Positions 17,493 to 26,666 of a stretch of DNA of 64,000 nucleotides are shown piece after piece; positions within the stretch are counted from its first letter, which is position 1; every line of letters starts with the position of its first letter. The position numbers and the translations under genes are program-made. The DNA is from CAVRCA01 sp963719345. Its GTDB lineage: Bacteria > Pseudomonadota > Alphaproteobacteria > Acetobacterales > Acetobacteraceae. The notes beneath the pieces are model-generated. The model ran no database searches and was not told where the DNA came from. It was given only the letters and a program-made list of their open reading frames with translations. The stretch lies in NCBI GenBank assembly GCA_963719345.1, contig CAVRCA010000003.1, positions 558,001 to 622,000 of the forward strand. The letters run 5' to 3'.

Positions 17493-18448
17493 GCGCCTCG
17501 CTGCGCCGCGCCGATGTCACGGCGGCCGGCGAACCCGAGGCCCTGCGCCACTTTCTTGATCTGCACGACTTCGATGCCCCGACGTTGCGCCACATGCTCG
17601 ACATCACGGCGGGGCTGAAGCGGGGCCGGGCGCTGCCCGGCCGGCCGCTGGCGGGCAAGACGCTGGCGCTGATCTTCGAGAAGCCGAGCACGCGCACGCG
17701 GGTCAGCTTCGAGGTCGCCATGCGCCAGCTCGGCGGCGACGTGATCGTGCTCTCGGCGCGAGAGATGCAGCTCGGCCGAGGCGAAAGCGTGGCCGACACC
17801 GCGCGCGTGCTGTCGCGTTATGTCGATGCGATCATGCTGCGCACCGACCGGGTGGCGAAGCTGCGCGAGCTGGTGCAGTACGCCACCGTACCGGTGATCA
17901 ACGGCCTCACCGAGGCGTCGCATCCCTGCCAGCTGATGGCGGACGTGCTCACCTTCGAGGAGCATCGTGGGCCGATCGCGGGACAGGTCGTGACGTGGTG
18001 CGGCGACGGCAACAACGTCGCCTGCAGCTGGATCGAGGCGGCCGCGCGGTTCGGCTTCACCTTGCGGTTGGCGGTGCCGGACGCGCTGCGCCCGCCCGAG
18101 GATGTGCTGGCCTGGGCGCGCGCCCAGGGTGCCACGATCGAGGTCACCTCCGACCCGGAAGCGGCGGTCGCCGGCGCGCGCTGCGTCGTCACCGACACCT
18201 GGGTCAGCATGGCCGACGACCCGGGCGAGAGCCGGCACAACCTGCTCGCCCCCTATCAGGTGTCCGCGGCACTGATGGCGAAGGCCGCGCCGGACGCCAT
18301 CTTCATGCACTGCCTGCCCGCCCACCGTGGCGAAGAGGTCGCCGCGGAAGTCATCGACGGCCCGCAATCGGTGGTGTTCGACGAAGCGGAGAACCGCCTG
18401 CACGCGCAGAAGGGGGTGCTGGCCTGGGCGCTTGGGGCCGCTCGGTAG
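17489..18448 (+). CDS. argF: Ornithine carbamoyltransferase
   Basis: 319-aa transcarbamylase producing citrulline from ornithine and carbamoyl phosphate. The carbamoyl-phosphate loop STRTR starts at Ser67, with HPCQ in the middle, DTWVSMAD for ornithine binding and HCLPAHRGEEV near the end. The start overlaps the argD stop by 4 bases (ATGA), so the two are translationally coupled. The frame upstream stays open into argD only because of the argD frameshift; the real start is the ATG at 17489. Confidence 0.94.
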   Translation: MSASLRRADVTAAGEPEALRHFLDLHDFDAPTLRHMLDITAGLKRGRALPGRPLAGKTLALIFEKPSTRTRVSFEVAMRQLGGDVIVLSAREMQLGRGESVADTARVLSRYVDAIMLRTDRVAKLRELVQYATVPVINGLTEASHPCQLMADVLTFEEHRGPIAGQVVTWCGDGNNVACSWIEAAARFGFTLRLAVPDALRPPEDVLAWARAQGATIEVTSDPEAAVAGARCVVTDTWVSMADDPGESRHNLLAPYQVSAALMAKAAPDAIFMHCLPAHRGEEVAAEVIDGPQSVVFDEAENRLHAQKGVLAWALGAAR

Positions 18449-18452
18449 CCCC

Positions 18453-19037
18453 CTAGAAGTGCAGGCCGAGGCGCAGCCCTAAATTGTCCAGACCAGGATT
18501 ATCGTTGGCAAGGCCGGCGTTGGAGCTGTGCTCGAAATAGGCCGAGATCGACCATTGCGGCGTGATCCGGTAGCCGATTTCCAGCGCCGGATGGAACAGG
18601 ACATTGGACCCGAGCGCCAGCTTGTTGGGGGCCGTCGTATGCACATGCCCGGTGTTGAAGGCTGGACCGAAGCTGAGCGCCAGGAACACCGCATGGTCCG
18701 GCCAGAGCACCCCGCCGTTATCGAGGTCCACCGTCCAGGTTAGCCCGAAATAGAGCTGGCTCGTATCGCCGTTCGTATTGGCCGAAAAGCCGACATTCGG
18801 CGCCGGTCGTAGCAGCCACCGCCACGCCGGACCGACATTTGCCAACCAACCGTCCGGCACCGGCGAGGCAAAGATCAGTTCGCCGTTGATGTCGACGCCG
18901 CTTTCGCGTCGCTCACCGAGGACCGGCACGTCATGCGCGAGCACCCCGACTCTCACATCGGTCACCAGGTTTTCCGCGTGGACGGCACCCGTGGACAGCA
19001 ACGCGAGCGCGGATGGGGGAAGCAGCAAGAGGCGCAT
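18453..19037 (-). CDS. Lipid A 3-O-deacylase (PagL) family, acyloxyacyl hydrolase
   Basis: 194-aa outer-membrane beta-barrel protein with a signal peptide at residues 1-21 (MRLLLLPPSALALLSTGAVHA). The C-terminal signature EHSSNAGLANDNPGLDNLG matches PagL, with catalytic His170 and Ser172, and the chain ends in Phe as outer-membrane proteins often do. PagL enzymes remove the 3-O acyl chain from lipid A. The ATG at 19037 is chosen because the upstream in-frame extension is not signal-like. It is convergent with argF, 4 bases apart. Confidence 0.87.
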   Translation of the reverse strand: MRLLLLPPSALALLSTGAVHAENLVTDVRVGVLAHDVPVLGERRESGVDINGELIFASPVPDGWLANVGPAWRWLLRPAPNVGFSANTNGDTSQLYFGLTWTVDLDNGGVLWPDHAVFLALSFGPAFNTGHVHTTAPNKLALGSNVLFHPALEIGYRITPQWSISAYFEHSSNAGLANDNPGLDNLGLRLGLHF

Positions 19038-19160
19038 GGCCGATCGCACGGAGACCTCGCCTCTGTGACGGAGAGTAGATAAGCCCGACCGACGAGTTGG
19101 TGTCGTCGACGGCGGCGACAAGCCAGATTGGCGTCAGATGCGCGAGCGGTGCGCCGCGGA

Positions 19161-20210
19161 TTACCGGAACCGCGGAATAACGCGCTCACACAGCAGTCGG
19201 AGCGAGTGCATCACCAGCTCGTTCGGGATGCCCCGGCCGCAATTGAGTTCGGCCAGGATCCCGTTCAGTCCAAGCTCCTCGCGCAGCATCGCGAGCTTGT
19301 CGGCCACCATCTCGGGAGTGCCGATAATCACCTTGTCGCGCAAGGTGTCGTCGTAGGAGATGCTTTGCAGCACCTGGCCGCGCTCGGCTCGGCGCTCGAT
19401 CGCGCGAGCCCCGGCGTTGCCGGCGCTCTCGGCCAACTGGCCGCCGAGCCAGCGGTAGAACGACATGATGCTGGCTTCGGGCTCGTCGCGCGCGCGGCGC
19501 TCGGTATCGGCGACGTAGACCGGCACCCGCAGGTAGACCGGCCCGTCGCCGGGGTGCCCGGCGGCGCGCCAAGCGGCGCGATATTCCGCAATCTGCGGCC
19601 CGAGTTCGCGCAACGTTCCGAGCCGGACGGCGCAGAAAATGCCGTAGCCCATGGCGCCGATCGCCGGGAACGTGTCGGGGCTGGTCGCGGCAATGCGGAT
19701 TTCCGGATGCGGCTGCTGGAATGGCTTAGGTACCAGGCACACATCATCGAAGCGATGATACTTGCCGGCGAACGAGAAACGCGGTTGCGTCCAGGCTTGC
19801 CTGACGATCTCCAGCGTCTCGGCGAAGCGCTCGCGGCTCTCGGCGTACGGCACGCCGTAGGCTTCGTAGGTGCGGGGGAAGCCGCTGCGGCCGACGCCGA
19901 AGATCAGCCGTCCCTCGCTGATCTGATCGACCGTCGCGGCCTCCTCGGCGAGGCGCAGCGGATGGCACAACGGCAGCACCTGCACGGCGGGACCGATCTT
20001 TATCCGCTTGGTCCGCGCGGCGATCGCGGCGGCAACGGTTAGTGGCGCCGCCAGAACCGATTGCCCGGGTGCGACGTGCAGCTCGGCCAGCCACATCACG
20101 TCGAGGCCCCACGCCTCGGCGGCATCGACCTGGGCGAAGGACTCTGCGAACGCACCTCGCTCGGTCTGGCCGGGCGGGCACTGGAACTCGTGAAAAACGC
20201 CGAATTCCAT
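19161..20210 (-). CDS. LLM class flavin-dependent oxidoreductase
   Basis: 349-aa luciferase-like monooxygenase family protein. It opens MEFGVFHEFQCPPGQ and carries AEAWGLDVMWLAELHVAPG, TKRIKIGPAVQVLPLCHPLR and ISEGRLIFGVGRSG, all typical of the bacterial luciferase fold that uses reduced flavin. A substrate cannot be assigned. The ATG at 20210 is preferred over the longer frame start at 20348, which would run into the opposite LysR gene. The divergent LysR gene may regulate it through the inverted repeat between them. Confidence 0.9.
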   Translation of the reverse strand: MEFGVFHEFQCPPGQTERGAFAESFAQVDAAEAWGLDVMWLAELHVAPGQSVLAAPLTVAAAIAARTKRIKIGPAVQVLPLCHPLRLAEEAATVDQISEGRLIFGVGRSGFPRTYEAYGVPYAESRERFAETLEIVRQAWTQPRFSFAGKYHRFDDVCLVPKPFQQPHPEIRIAATSPDTFPAIGAMGYGIFCAVRLGTLRELGPQIAEYRAAWRAAGHPGDGPVYLRVPVYVADTERRARDEPEASIMSFYRWLGGQLAESAGNAGARAIERRAERGQVLQSISYDDTLRDKVIIGTPEMVADKLAMLREELGLNGILAELNCGRGIPNELVMHSLRLLCERVIPRFR

Positions 20211-20236
20211 TGCCGACGCTCCCCTACTTTCAGTGA

Positions 20237-20277
20237 TGGTGCGCCCCGCTCGCGGCGAGTTCAACGGGGCGGCACCA
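20237..20277. promoter_or_regulatory. Inverted repeat between divergent LLM oxidoreductase and LysR genes
   Basis: TGGTGCGCCCCG and CGGGGCGGCACCA form an inverted repeat with one bulged base and a 16-base spacer, in the 85-base gap between two divergent starts. LysR regulators usually bind interrupted palindromes in such a place, so this is a candidate operator; a transcript hairpin is the alternative. Confidence 0.4.
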
Positions 20278-20295
20278 CTTCCTTTTGGAGGCACC

Positions 20296-21168
20296 ATGCT
20301 CGATTGGGACGATCTGCGCAGCTTCCTCGCCATCGCGCGCAGCGGCACGCTGTCGGGGGCGGCGCGCGAGCTCGGGGTGCAGCAATCGACGATGAGCCGC
20401 CGGCTCGACGCGCTCGAAGAGCGGGCGGGCGTCCGGCTGTTGCAGAGAACCCCCTCCGGCTACCGTCTGACCACGGCGGGCGAGGCGGCGCTGGCGCATG
20501 TCGAGCGCATGGAGCAGGAGGCCCTCGCGGTCGAACTGACCGTCGCCGGCCAGGACGAGCGGCTGGAGGGCCTGGTGCGGCTCACCACCGTAGGGTCGCT
20601 GGCGGTCAACCTGCTCCCGCCGGTCCTGGCCGCCTTCCGCACGCGCTATCCGGCGATCACGCTCGAAGTGTTCACCGAAAACCATGTGCTGAGCCTGTCG
20701 CGTCGAGAGGCGGACCTTTCCCTCTGGCCGGCGCGGCCGGAGGGCAACGAACTTGTCGCCCGCAAGATCCTCGACATTCCCTACGGGCTCTACGCCAGCG
20801 CCGACTACTTGGCGACCCACGGCCTGCCGGAGTTGCGGGCGGGCGCGCCCGGCCACAGCGTCATCACCCGCGACGAGAGCGGGCGAGGCTACCCGGAGAT
20901 GGTCTGGCTCACGTCCATGACGTCGCTGGCCACGATCGCGCTGCGCACGATCAGCACCGGCCTGCAGGTGGCCGCCGCGGTGGCCGGAATGGGGATTGCG
21001 GCGCTGCCGATCGCCCTGGCCGAGGACACCGCGCTGGTGCGACTGGCCACGACCGGCCCCGAGCCCAGCCGGGAACTCTGGCTTGCCGTCCACCAGGATA
21101 CCCGGAGCACGCCGCGGGTGCGCGCTTTGATGGAGGCGCTCGCCAGCGGATTGAAGGCGCTTGTCTGA
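20296..21168 (+). CDS. LysR family transcriptional regulator
   Basis: 290-aa LTTR. The winged HTH occupies residues 1-60 (LDWDDLRSFLAIARSGTLSG, then QQSTMSRRLDALEERAGVRL), followed by a periplasmic-binding-protein-like effector domain. GGAGG lies 5 bases upstream of the ATG at 20296, which settles the start against longer in-frame ATGs. It is divergent from the LLM oxidoreductase, the most likely target. Effector unknown. Confidence 0.92.
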   Translation: MLDWDDLRSFLAIARSGTLSGAARELGVQQSTMSRRLDALEERAGVRLLQRTPSGYRLTTAGEAALAHVERMEQEALAVELTVAGQDERLEGLVRLTTVGSLAVNLLPPVLAAFRTRYPAITLEVFTENHVLSLSRREADLSLWPARPEGNELVARKILDIPYGLYASADYLATHGLPELRAGAPGHSVITRDESGRGYPEMVWLTSMTSLATIALRTISTGLQVAAAVAGMGIAALPIALAEDTALVRLATTGPEPSRELWLAVHQDTRSTPRVRALMEALASGLKALV

Positions 21169-21349
21169 ACTCAGGTGCGCCGAAGCGGGTGGGAGCGCTC
21201 GATGATCGTGGTCGCCAGGAACTGCGGACATGGCATGACGCCGACCGTGGATGCCCGCCTCGCCCGCCGCAGGTTTCCCGCTGCGGGCGGCTGAATGGCT
21301 CGCGCTTCGTTGATGTGCAGCGCCTCACGCGCTATGTGCCCCGCTTGCG

Positions 21350-22507
21350 ATGGACAGCCTGATCCCCGAGCGGCCTCTGGAAGGCCCCCTGCCCGCCTAC
21401 CGCGCGCTGGTCGTGCAAGGCCAGCTTGCGTCCGATCCGGCGCAGACCCTCGCCGCCGCACGGCTGCAGGATCTTTGGATCAAGCTGCGCGGCTATGATC
21501 CGCCGCCCCGTCCGGTGCAGGCCGGTTTCCTCTCGCGGCTCCTTCGTCTGAAGCCGACCGACGACGCCATGCAGGATGCCCCGAACGGCCTCTACCTCGT
21601 GGGCGAAGTCGGCCGCGGCAAGTCGATGCTGATGGATCTGTTCTTCGCCTCGGCCGACGTGTCGCGCAAGCGACGGGTCCATTTCCATCGGTTCATGCAG
21701 GATGTCCACGCCCGCATCCACGCCTGGAAGCGTGCCAATCCGGACGGCGATGATCCGATCCCGCCGCTGGCCGACGCCATCGCGTCGGAAGCCGCCCTAC
21801 TGTGCTTCGACGAGTTCCAGGTCAACGACATCGCCGACGCAATGATCCTCGGCCGGCTGTTCCAGGCGCTGTTCGACCGCGCGGTGGTGGTGGTCGCGAC
21901 CACGAACACGCTGCCGGACGATCTGTTCAAGGGCCAGCCCGGCCGGGACGCCTTCTTGCCGTTCATCGCCCTCATCAAGCAGAACCTGGACCTGTTGATC
22001 CTCGACGGCGGAAGGGATTTCCGGCGCGCACGGATGCGCGGGCTGCCGACCTGGCTCGTGCCGGCCGACGCCCGCGCCGAGCAGGCGCTCGACCACGCCT
22101 TCGCAACCCTCACCCGCAACGCCCCGCCGCGCGCCGAGCGGCTGGTGGTGATGGGACGGCAGCTCACGGTGCCGCTCGCCGCCGAGGGGGTGGCACGTTT
22201 CGATTTCGAGGCGCTGTGCGGCCAGCCGCTGGGGGCCGGCGATTATCTGGCGCTGGCGACCCACTTCCACACGCTGATCCTCGACGCCATCCCCCGCCTC
22301 TCGCCCGACAATTACGACGAGGCGCGGCGGTTCATCGTGCTGATCGACACGCTCTACGACCACCGCGTGAAGCTGCTCGCCTCGGCCGCCGCGTCGCCCG
22401 ACCAGCTTTATGAACGCGGGGAGAACGCCAAGATGTTCGAGCGCACCGCGTCGCGCCTGGAGGAGATGCAGAGCCAGGACTGGCTGGCGCTCGCGCATCT
22501 GACGTGA
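21350..22507 (+). CDS. zapE: Cell division protein ZapE (AFG1-like ATPase)
   Basis: 385-aa AAA-type ATPase. Walker A is GEVGRGKSM from residue 85 (Lys91), Walker B is LLCFDEFQVND, and TTNTLPDDLFKGQPGRDAF covers sensor 1 and the following region. ZapE associates with the Z-ring in E. coli and the mitochondrial relative is AFG1/LACE1. In this lineage zapE commonly precedes mdh, as here, although a toxin-antitoxin pair sits between them. Confidence 0.92.
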   Translation: MDSLIPERPLEGPLPAYRALVVQGQLASDPAQTLAAARLQDLWIKLRGYDPPPRPVQAGFLSRLLRLKPTDDAMQDAPNGLYLVGEVGRGKSMLMDLFFASADVSRKRRVHFHRFMQDVHARIHAWKRANPDGDDPIPPLADAIASEAALLCFDEFQVNDIADAMILGRLFQALFDRAVVVVATTNTLPDDLFKGQPGRDAFLPFIALIKQNLDLLILDGGRDFRRARMRGLPTWLVPADARAEQALDHAFATLTRNAPPRAERLVVMGRQLTVPLAAEGVARFDFEALCGQPLGAGDYLALATHFHTLILDAIPRLSPDNYDEARRFIVLIDTLYDHRVKLLASAAASPDQLYERGENAKMFERTASRLEEMQSQDWLALAHLT

Positions 22508-22560
22508 CGGAAAGCCGGTTCGGTGCTAAATGAGCTTCAATCTGGAGCTGATCTGGAACC

Positions 22561-22806
22561 ATGCCGACCAACCTTTCCATCAAGAATGCGCCGGATAATG
22601 TCGTCCAGCGACTACGAGAACGGGCCGAGCGCAACCATCGCTCCCTGCAAGGCGAATTGCTGGCGATCATCGAGGCTGCGGCAGGGGTCGCTGGTCGGCC
22701 GACGCCGGGCGACGTTCTGGCGGAGGTTCGCCGCCTCGAAGTCCGGACTCCGGCCGAATCAGCCGATCTGATCCGGGCGGATCGTGACGGCCGTTCGGGT
22801 CGTTGA
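22561..22806 (+). CDS. FitA-like ribbon-helix-helix antitoxin
   Basis: 81-aa protein beginning MPTNLSIKNAPDNVVQRLRE, the beta-strand then helix pattern of Arc/FitA-type RHH antitoxins, with RNHRSLQGELLAIIEAA as the second helix. The C-terminal half would bind the toxin. It ends 23 bases inside the following PIN-domain gene, the usual toxin-antitoxin overlap. Expected to autorepress the pair through a palindrome upstream, which I did not identify. Confidence 0.88.
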   Translation: MPTNLSIKNAPDNVVQRLRERAERNHRSLQGELLAIIEAAAGVAGRPTPGDVLAEVRRLEVRTPAESADLIRADRDGRSGR

Positions 22807-23161
22807 TGCGTCAGCGCTTGCCGCGCTGCTGTTCGGCGAACCTGAGGCCGAGGACGTTGCGGGACGGCTGAAGGACGCACGGCTAGTGGCACCGGCTTTG
22901 CTGGAATTCGAGCTCGCGAACGTCTGTCTTACCAAGATGAGGAGGCACCCTCATTTACGAGAAGCATTGCGCCGCTCCTTCGTGCTTCGAGCGGGCCTTG
23001 CTGTGGAAACCATCACGGTAGACCTCGACCAAGTCCTCCGAACCGCCGAGGAGACCGGGCTCACGGTCTACGATGCAAGCTACTTGTGGTTGAGCCGTCA
23101 ACTTAGTACGGATCTGGTGACGTTGGATCGGCAGTTGGCAAAGGCCGCTGCCGCCCCTTGA
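22784..23161 (+). CDS. VapC/FitB-type PIN-domain ribonuclease toxin
   Basis: 125-aa PIN-domain protein starting at GTG. The acidic active-site residues are present: Asp8 in VVDASALAALLF, Glu around 41-43 in LLEFELANV, Asp in TVYDASYLWLS, and a final LVTLDRQLAKA acidic site. VapC toxins cleave tRNA or rRNA; this target is unknown. Overlaps its antitoxin by 23 bases. The module is inserted between zapE and mdh. Confidence 0.9.
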   Translation: MTAVRVVDASALAALLFGEPEAEDVAGRLKDARLVAPALLEFELANVCLTKMRRHPHLREALRRSFVLRAGLAVETITVDLDQVLRTAEETGLTVYDASYLWLSRQLSTDLVTLDRQLAKAAAAP

Positions 23162-23290
23162 GACGCTCAAGCCCTTCCACTGCCGCCCAACCTTGCCGCG
23201 CCGCCGCAATCGCTGTTAGCTACAGCGCCTTCCGGGCGGCCGGATGTCCGGTGGGCTGTGTCGCCCCTCCCGCGTCCGCAAGGAACACTT

Positions 23291-24244
23291 ATGGCCCGCA
23301 ACAAGATCGCCCTGGTCGGCGCCGGTAACATCGGCGGTACCCTTGCTCATCTGATTGGCCTCAAGGAGCTGGGCGATGTCGTGCTGTTCGACGTGTTCGG
23401 CGGCGTCGCGGCGGGCAAGGCGCTCGATCTGATGCAGTCGGGCCCGGTCGAGGGGTTTGACGCCATGATGAGCGGCGGCTCCGACTATGCGGCGATCGCC
23501 GGCGCCGACGTGGTGATCGTCACCGCCGGTTTTCCGCGAACGCCGGGCATGTCGCGCGACGATTTGATCGGCAAGAACGCCGGCGTGATCGCCGAGGTCG
23601 CCAACGGCATCAAGACGCACTGCCCGGAGGCGTTCGTCATCGTCATCACCAACCCGCTCGATGCGATGGTTTGGGTGATGCAGCAGAAATCCGGCCTGCC
23701 CGCGAACAAGGTGGTCGGCATGGCGGGCGTGCTCGACAGCTCGCGCTTCCGGCTGTTCCTCGCCCACGAGTTCGGCGTCTCGGTCGAGGACGTGACGGCG
23801 TTCGTGCTAGGCGGCCACGGCGACAGCATGGTGCCGCTGACCCGCTATTCCACGGTGGCGGGCATTCCGGTCCCCGACCTCATCAAGATGGGCTGGACCA
23901 CGCAGGAGAAGATCGACGCGATCGTCGCGCGCACCGCCAACGGCGGCGGCGAGATCGTGAAGCTGCTGGAGCGCGGCAGCGCGTTCTACGCCCCCGCCGC
24001 ATCAGCGATCGCGATGGCGGAGAGCTATCTGCGCGACAAGAAGCGTGTTCTCCCGTGTGCGGCGATGCTCACCGGCCAATACGGCGTCAAGGATCTCTAC
24101 GTGGGCGTGCCGGTGGTAATCGGCGCGGGCGGCGTCGAGCGCATTGTCGAGATCGAGCTGAACGGGACCGAGAAGGCGGCTTTCGAAAAATCCTGCGCCG
24201 CCGTGCAGGAGCTGATCGACGCCTCCCGCAAGCTGGTGGGCTGA
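23291..24244 (+). CDS. mdh: Malate dehydrogenase (LDH-like type)
   Basis: 317-aa NAD-dependent malate dehydrogenase of the TCA cycle. The Rossmann loop is GAGNIGG at residues 10-16. Substrate-binding Arg83 and Arg89 lie in FPRTPGMSR; Arg at 83 is what separates malate from lactate dehydrogenases of this group. Catalytic His176 is in GGHGDSMV. ATG at 23291 fits the family start (MARNKIALVGAGN). First of the TCA genes, 170 bases before sucC. Confidence 0.95.
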   Translation: MARNKIALVGAGNIGGTLAHLIGLKELGDVVLFDVFGGVAAGKALDLMQSGPVEGFDAMMSGGSDYAAIAGADVVIVTAGFPRTPGMSRDDLIGKNAGVIAEVANGIKTHCPEAFVIVITNPLDAMVWVMQQKSGLPANKVVGMAGVLDSSRFRLFLAHEFGVSVEDVTAFVLGGHGDSMVPLTRYSTVAGIPVPDLIKMGWTTQEKIDAIVARTANGGGEIVKLLERGSAFYAPAASAIAMAESYLRDKKRVLPCAAMLTGQYGVKDLYVGVPVVIGAGGVERIVEIELNGTEKAAFEKSCAAVQELIDASRKLVG

Positions 24245-24275
24245 GCGGTGATGCAGACCGACGTTCCCGCACACT

Positions 24276-24366
24276 CGTCATGCCCGGACTTGATCCGGGC
24301 ATCCAAACCGCGGCGAAGCATTGCTGCTGCCATGGATTGCCGGGACAAGCCCGGCAATGACGACGG
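24276..24366 (+). repeat. Paired REP-like palindromes between mdh and sucC
   Basis: Two related palindromic units face each other: CGTCATGCCCGGACTTGATC (24276 onward) and TGGATTGCCGGGACAAGCCC (24333 onward). The second is an inverted variant of the first, the head-to-head arrangement of bacterial interspersed mosaic elements. They fill the only sizeable gap in the TCA gene run and could form stable mRNA hairpins between mdh and sucC. Confidence 0.78.
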
Positions 24367-24414
24367 TTGGGGTGTTCGTCGCCACGCTAACTGCCAAACG
24401 AAAGCGCTTACGCG

Positions 24415-25611
<1,197 letters not shown>

Positions 25612-25612
25612 C

Positions 25613-26488
25613 ATGGCCATTCTCGTCGACGCCAACACGCGCGTCATCACCCAGGGTTTTACCGGGGCGCAGGGCACGTTCCACTCCGAACAGGCGATCG
25701 CCTACGGCACCAAGGTGATGGGCGGGGTGACGCCAGGCAAAGGCGGCACGCGACACCTCGACCTGCCGGTGTTCGACACCGTTGCCGAGGCGCGCGAGGC
25801 GACCGGTGCGACCGCGAGCGGGATCTACGTGCCGCCCGCTTTCGCCGCCGACGCTATCCTCGAGGCGATCGACGCCGAGATCCCGCTAATCGTGTGCATC
25901 ACCGAGGGCATCCCGGTGCTCGACATGGTGCGCGTCAAGCGGGCGCTGTCGGACTCGAAGTCGCGGCTGATCGGGCCGAACTGCCCGGGCGTCATCACGC
26001 CCGATGCTTGCAAGATCGGCATCATGCCCGGCCACATCCATCGACGCGGCAGCGTCGGCATCGTGTCGCGCTCCGGCACGCTGACCTACGAGGCGGTGGC
26101 GCAGACCACGGCCGCCGGGCTCGGGCAAAGCTCGTGCGCCGGGATCGGCGGCGACCCGGTGAAGGGGACCGACTTCATCGAGATCCTGGAAATGTTCCTG
26201 GCCGACCCGGAGACCAAGCAGATCATCATGATCGGCGAGATCGGCGGCCAGAGCGAGATCGACGCGGCCGAGTTTCTGGCAAAAAACCCGGTCAAGAAGA
26301 CCACGGTCGGGTTCATCGCCGGCGCCACGGCGCCCCCGGGGAGGCGGATGGGCCACGCCGGCGCGGTGATCAGCGGCGGACGCGACACCGCCGAGGCCAA
26401 GATGGACGCGATGCGCTCGGCCGGCATCCACGTGGCCGAAAGCCCGGCGGCGCTGGGCAGCACGATGGTCAAGGCGCTGCGCGGCTAA
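25613..26488 (+). CDS. sucD: Succinate--CoA ligase subunit alpha
   Basis: 291-aa alpha subunit with the CoA-binding N-terminal fold (VITQGFTGAQGTFHSEQAI), GPNCPGVITP and the phosphohistidine His248 in GHAGAVISGG. Length and motifs match functional enzymes. It lies directly behind sucC. It is followed by an intergenic palindrome and then sucA. Confidence 0.96.
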   Translation: MAILVDANTRVITQGFTGAQGTFHSEQAIAYGTKVMGGVTPGKGGTRHLDLPVFDTVAEAREATGATASGIYVPPAFAADAILEAIDAEIPLIVCITEGIPVLDMVRVKRALSDSKSRLIGPNCPGVITPDACKIGIMPGHIHRRGSVGIVSRSGTLTYEAVAQTTAAGLGQSSCAGIGGDPVKGTDFIEILEMFLADPETKQIIMIGEIGGQSEIDAAEFLAKNPVKKTTVGFIAGATAPPGRRMGHAGAVISGGRDTAEAKMDAMRSAGIHVAESPAALGSTMVKALRG

Positions 26489-26561
26489 CCCTCACCCATC
26501 CCTCTCCGGAGGGAGAGGGCGTGTTACTCCCTTCCCTGCGGGAGAGGGCCGGGGTGAGGGG
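26489..26561 (+). repeat. Two copies of the CTCACCC/GGGTGAG palindrome between sucD and sucA
   Basis: CCCTCACCCATCCCTCTCC with GGAGGGAGAGGG, then a second half CCTGCGGGAGAGGGCCGGGG ending GTGAGGGG. The ends could pair across the whole 73 bases, giving a long compound hairpin about 100 bases before the sucA start. Confidence 0.75.
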
Positions 26562-26666
26562 TCGAGCATGCGCCGGGGACAACCCTGCGCCGTTTGCCGC
26601 GTCATCACCCGTGCAAGTGACAATGACTATCTGAGCCCACTCGTCCATCACCGAGGGAAACAGCAG

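Noticed and set aside
16220..18403. 727-codon minus-strand open frame opposite argD-argF
   Set aside because: Antisense shadow with no recognisable domain.
15959..18448. Single 829-codon ArgD-ArgF fusion enzyme
   Set aside because: The joining frame is created by a +1 break in argD; the true argD end and argF start overlap as ATGA.
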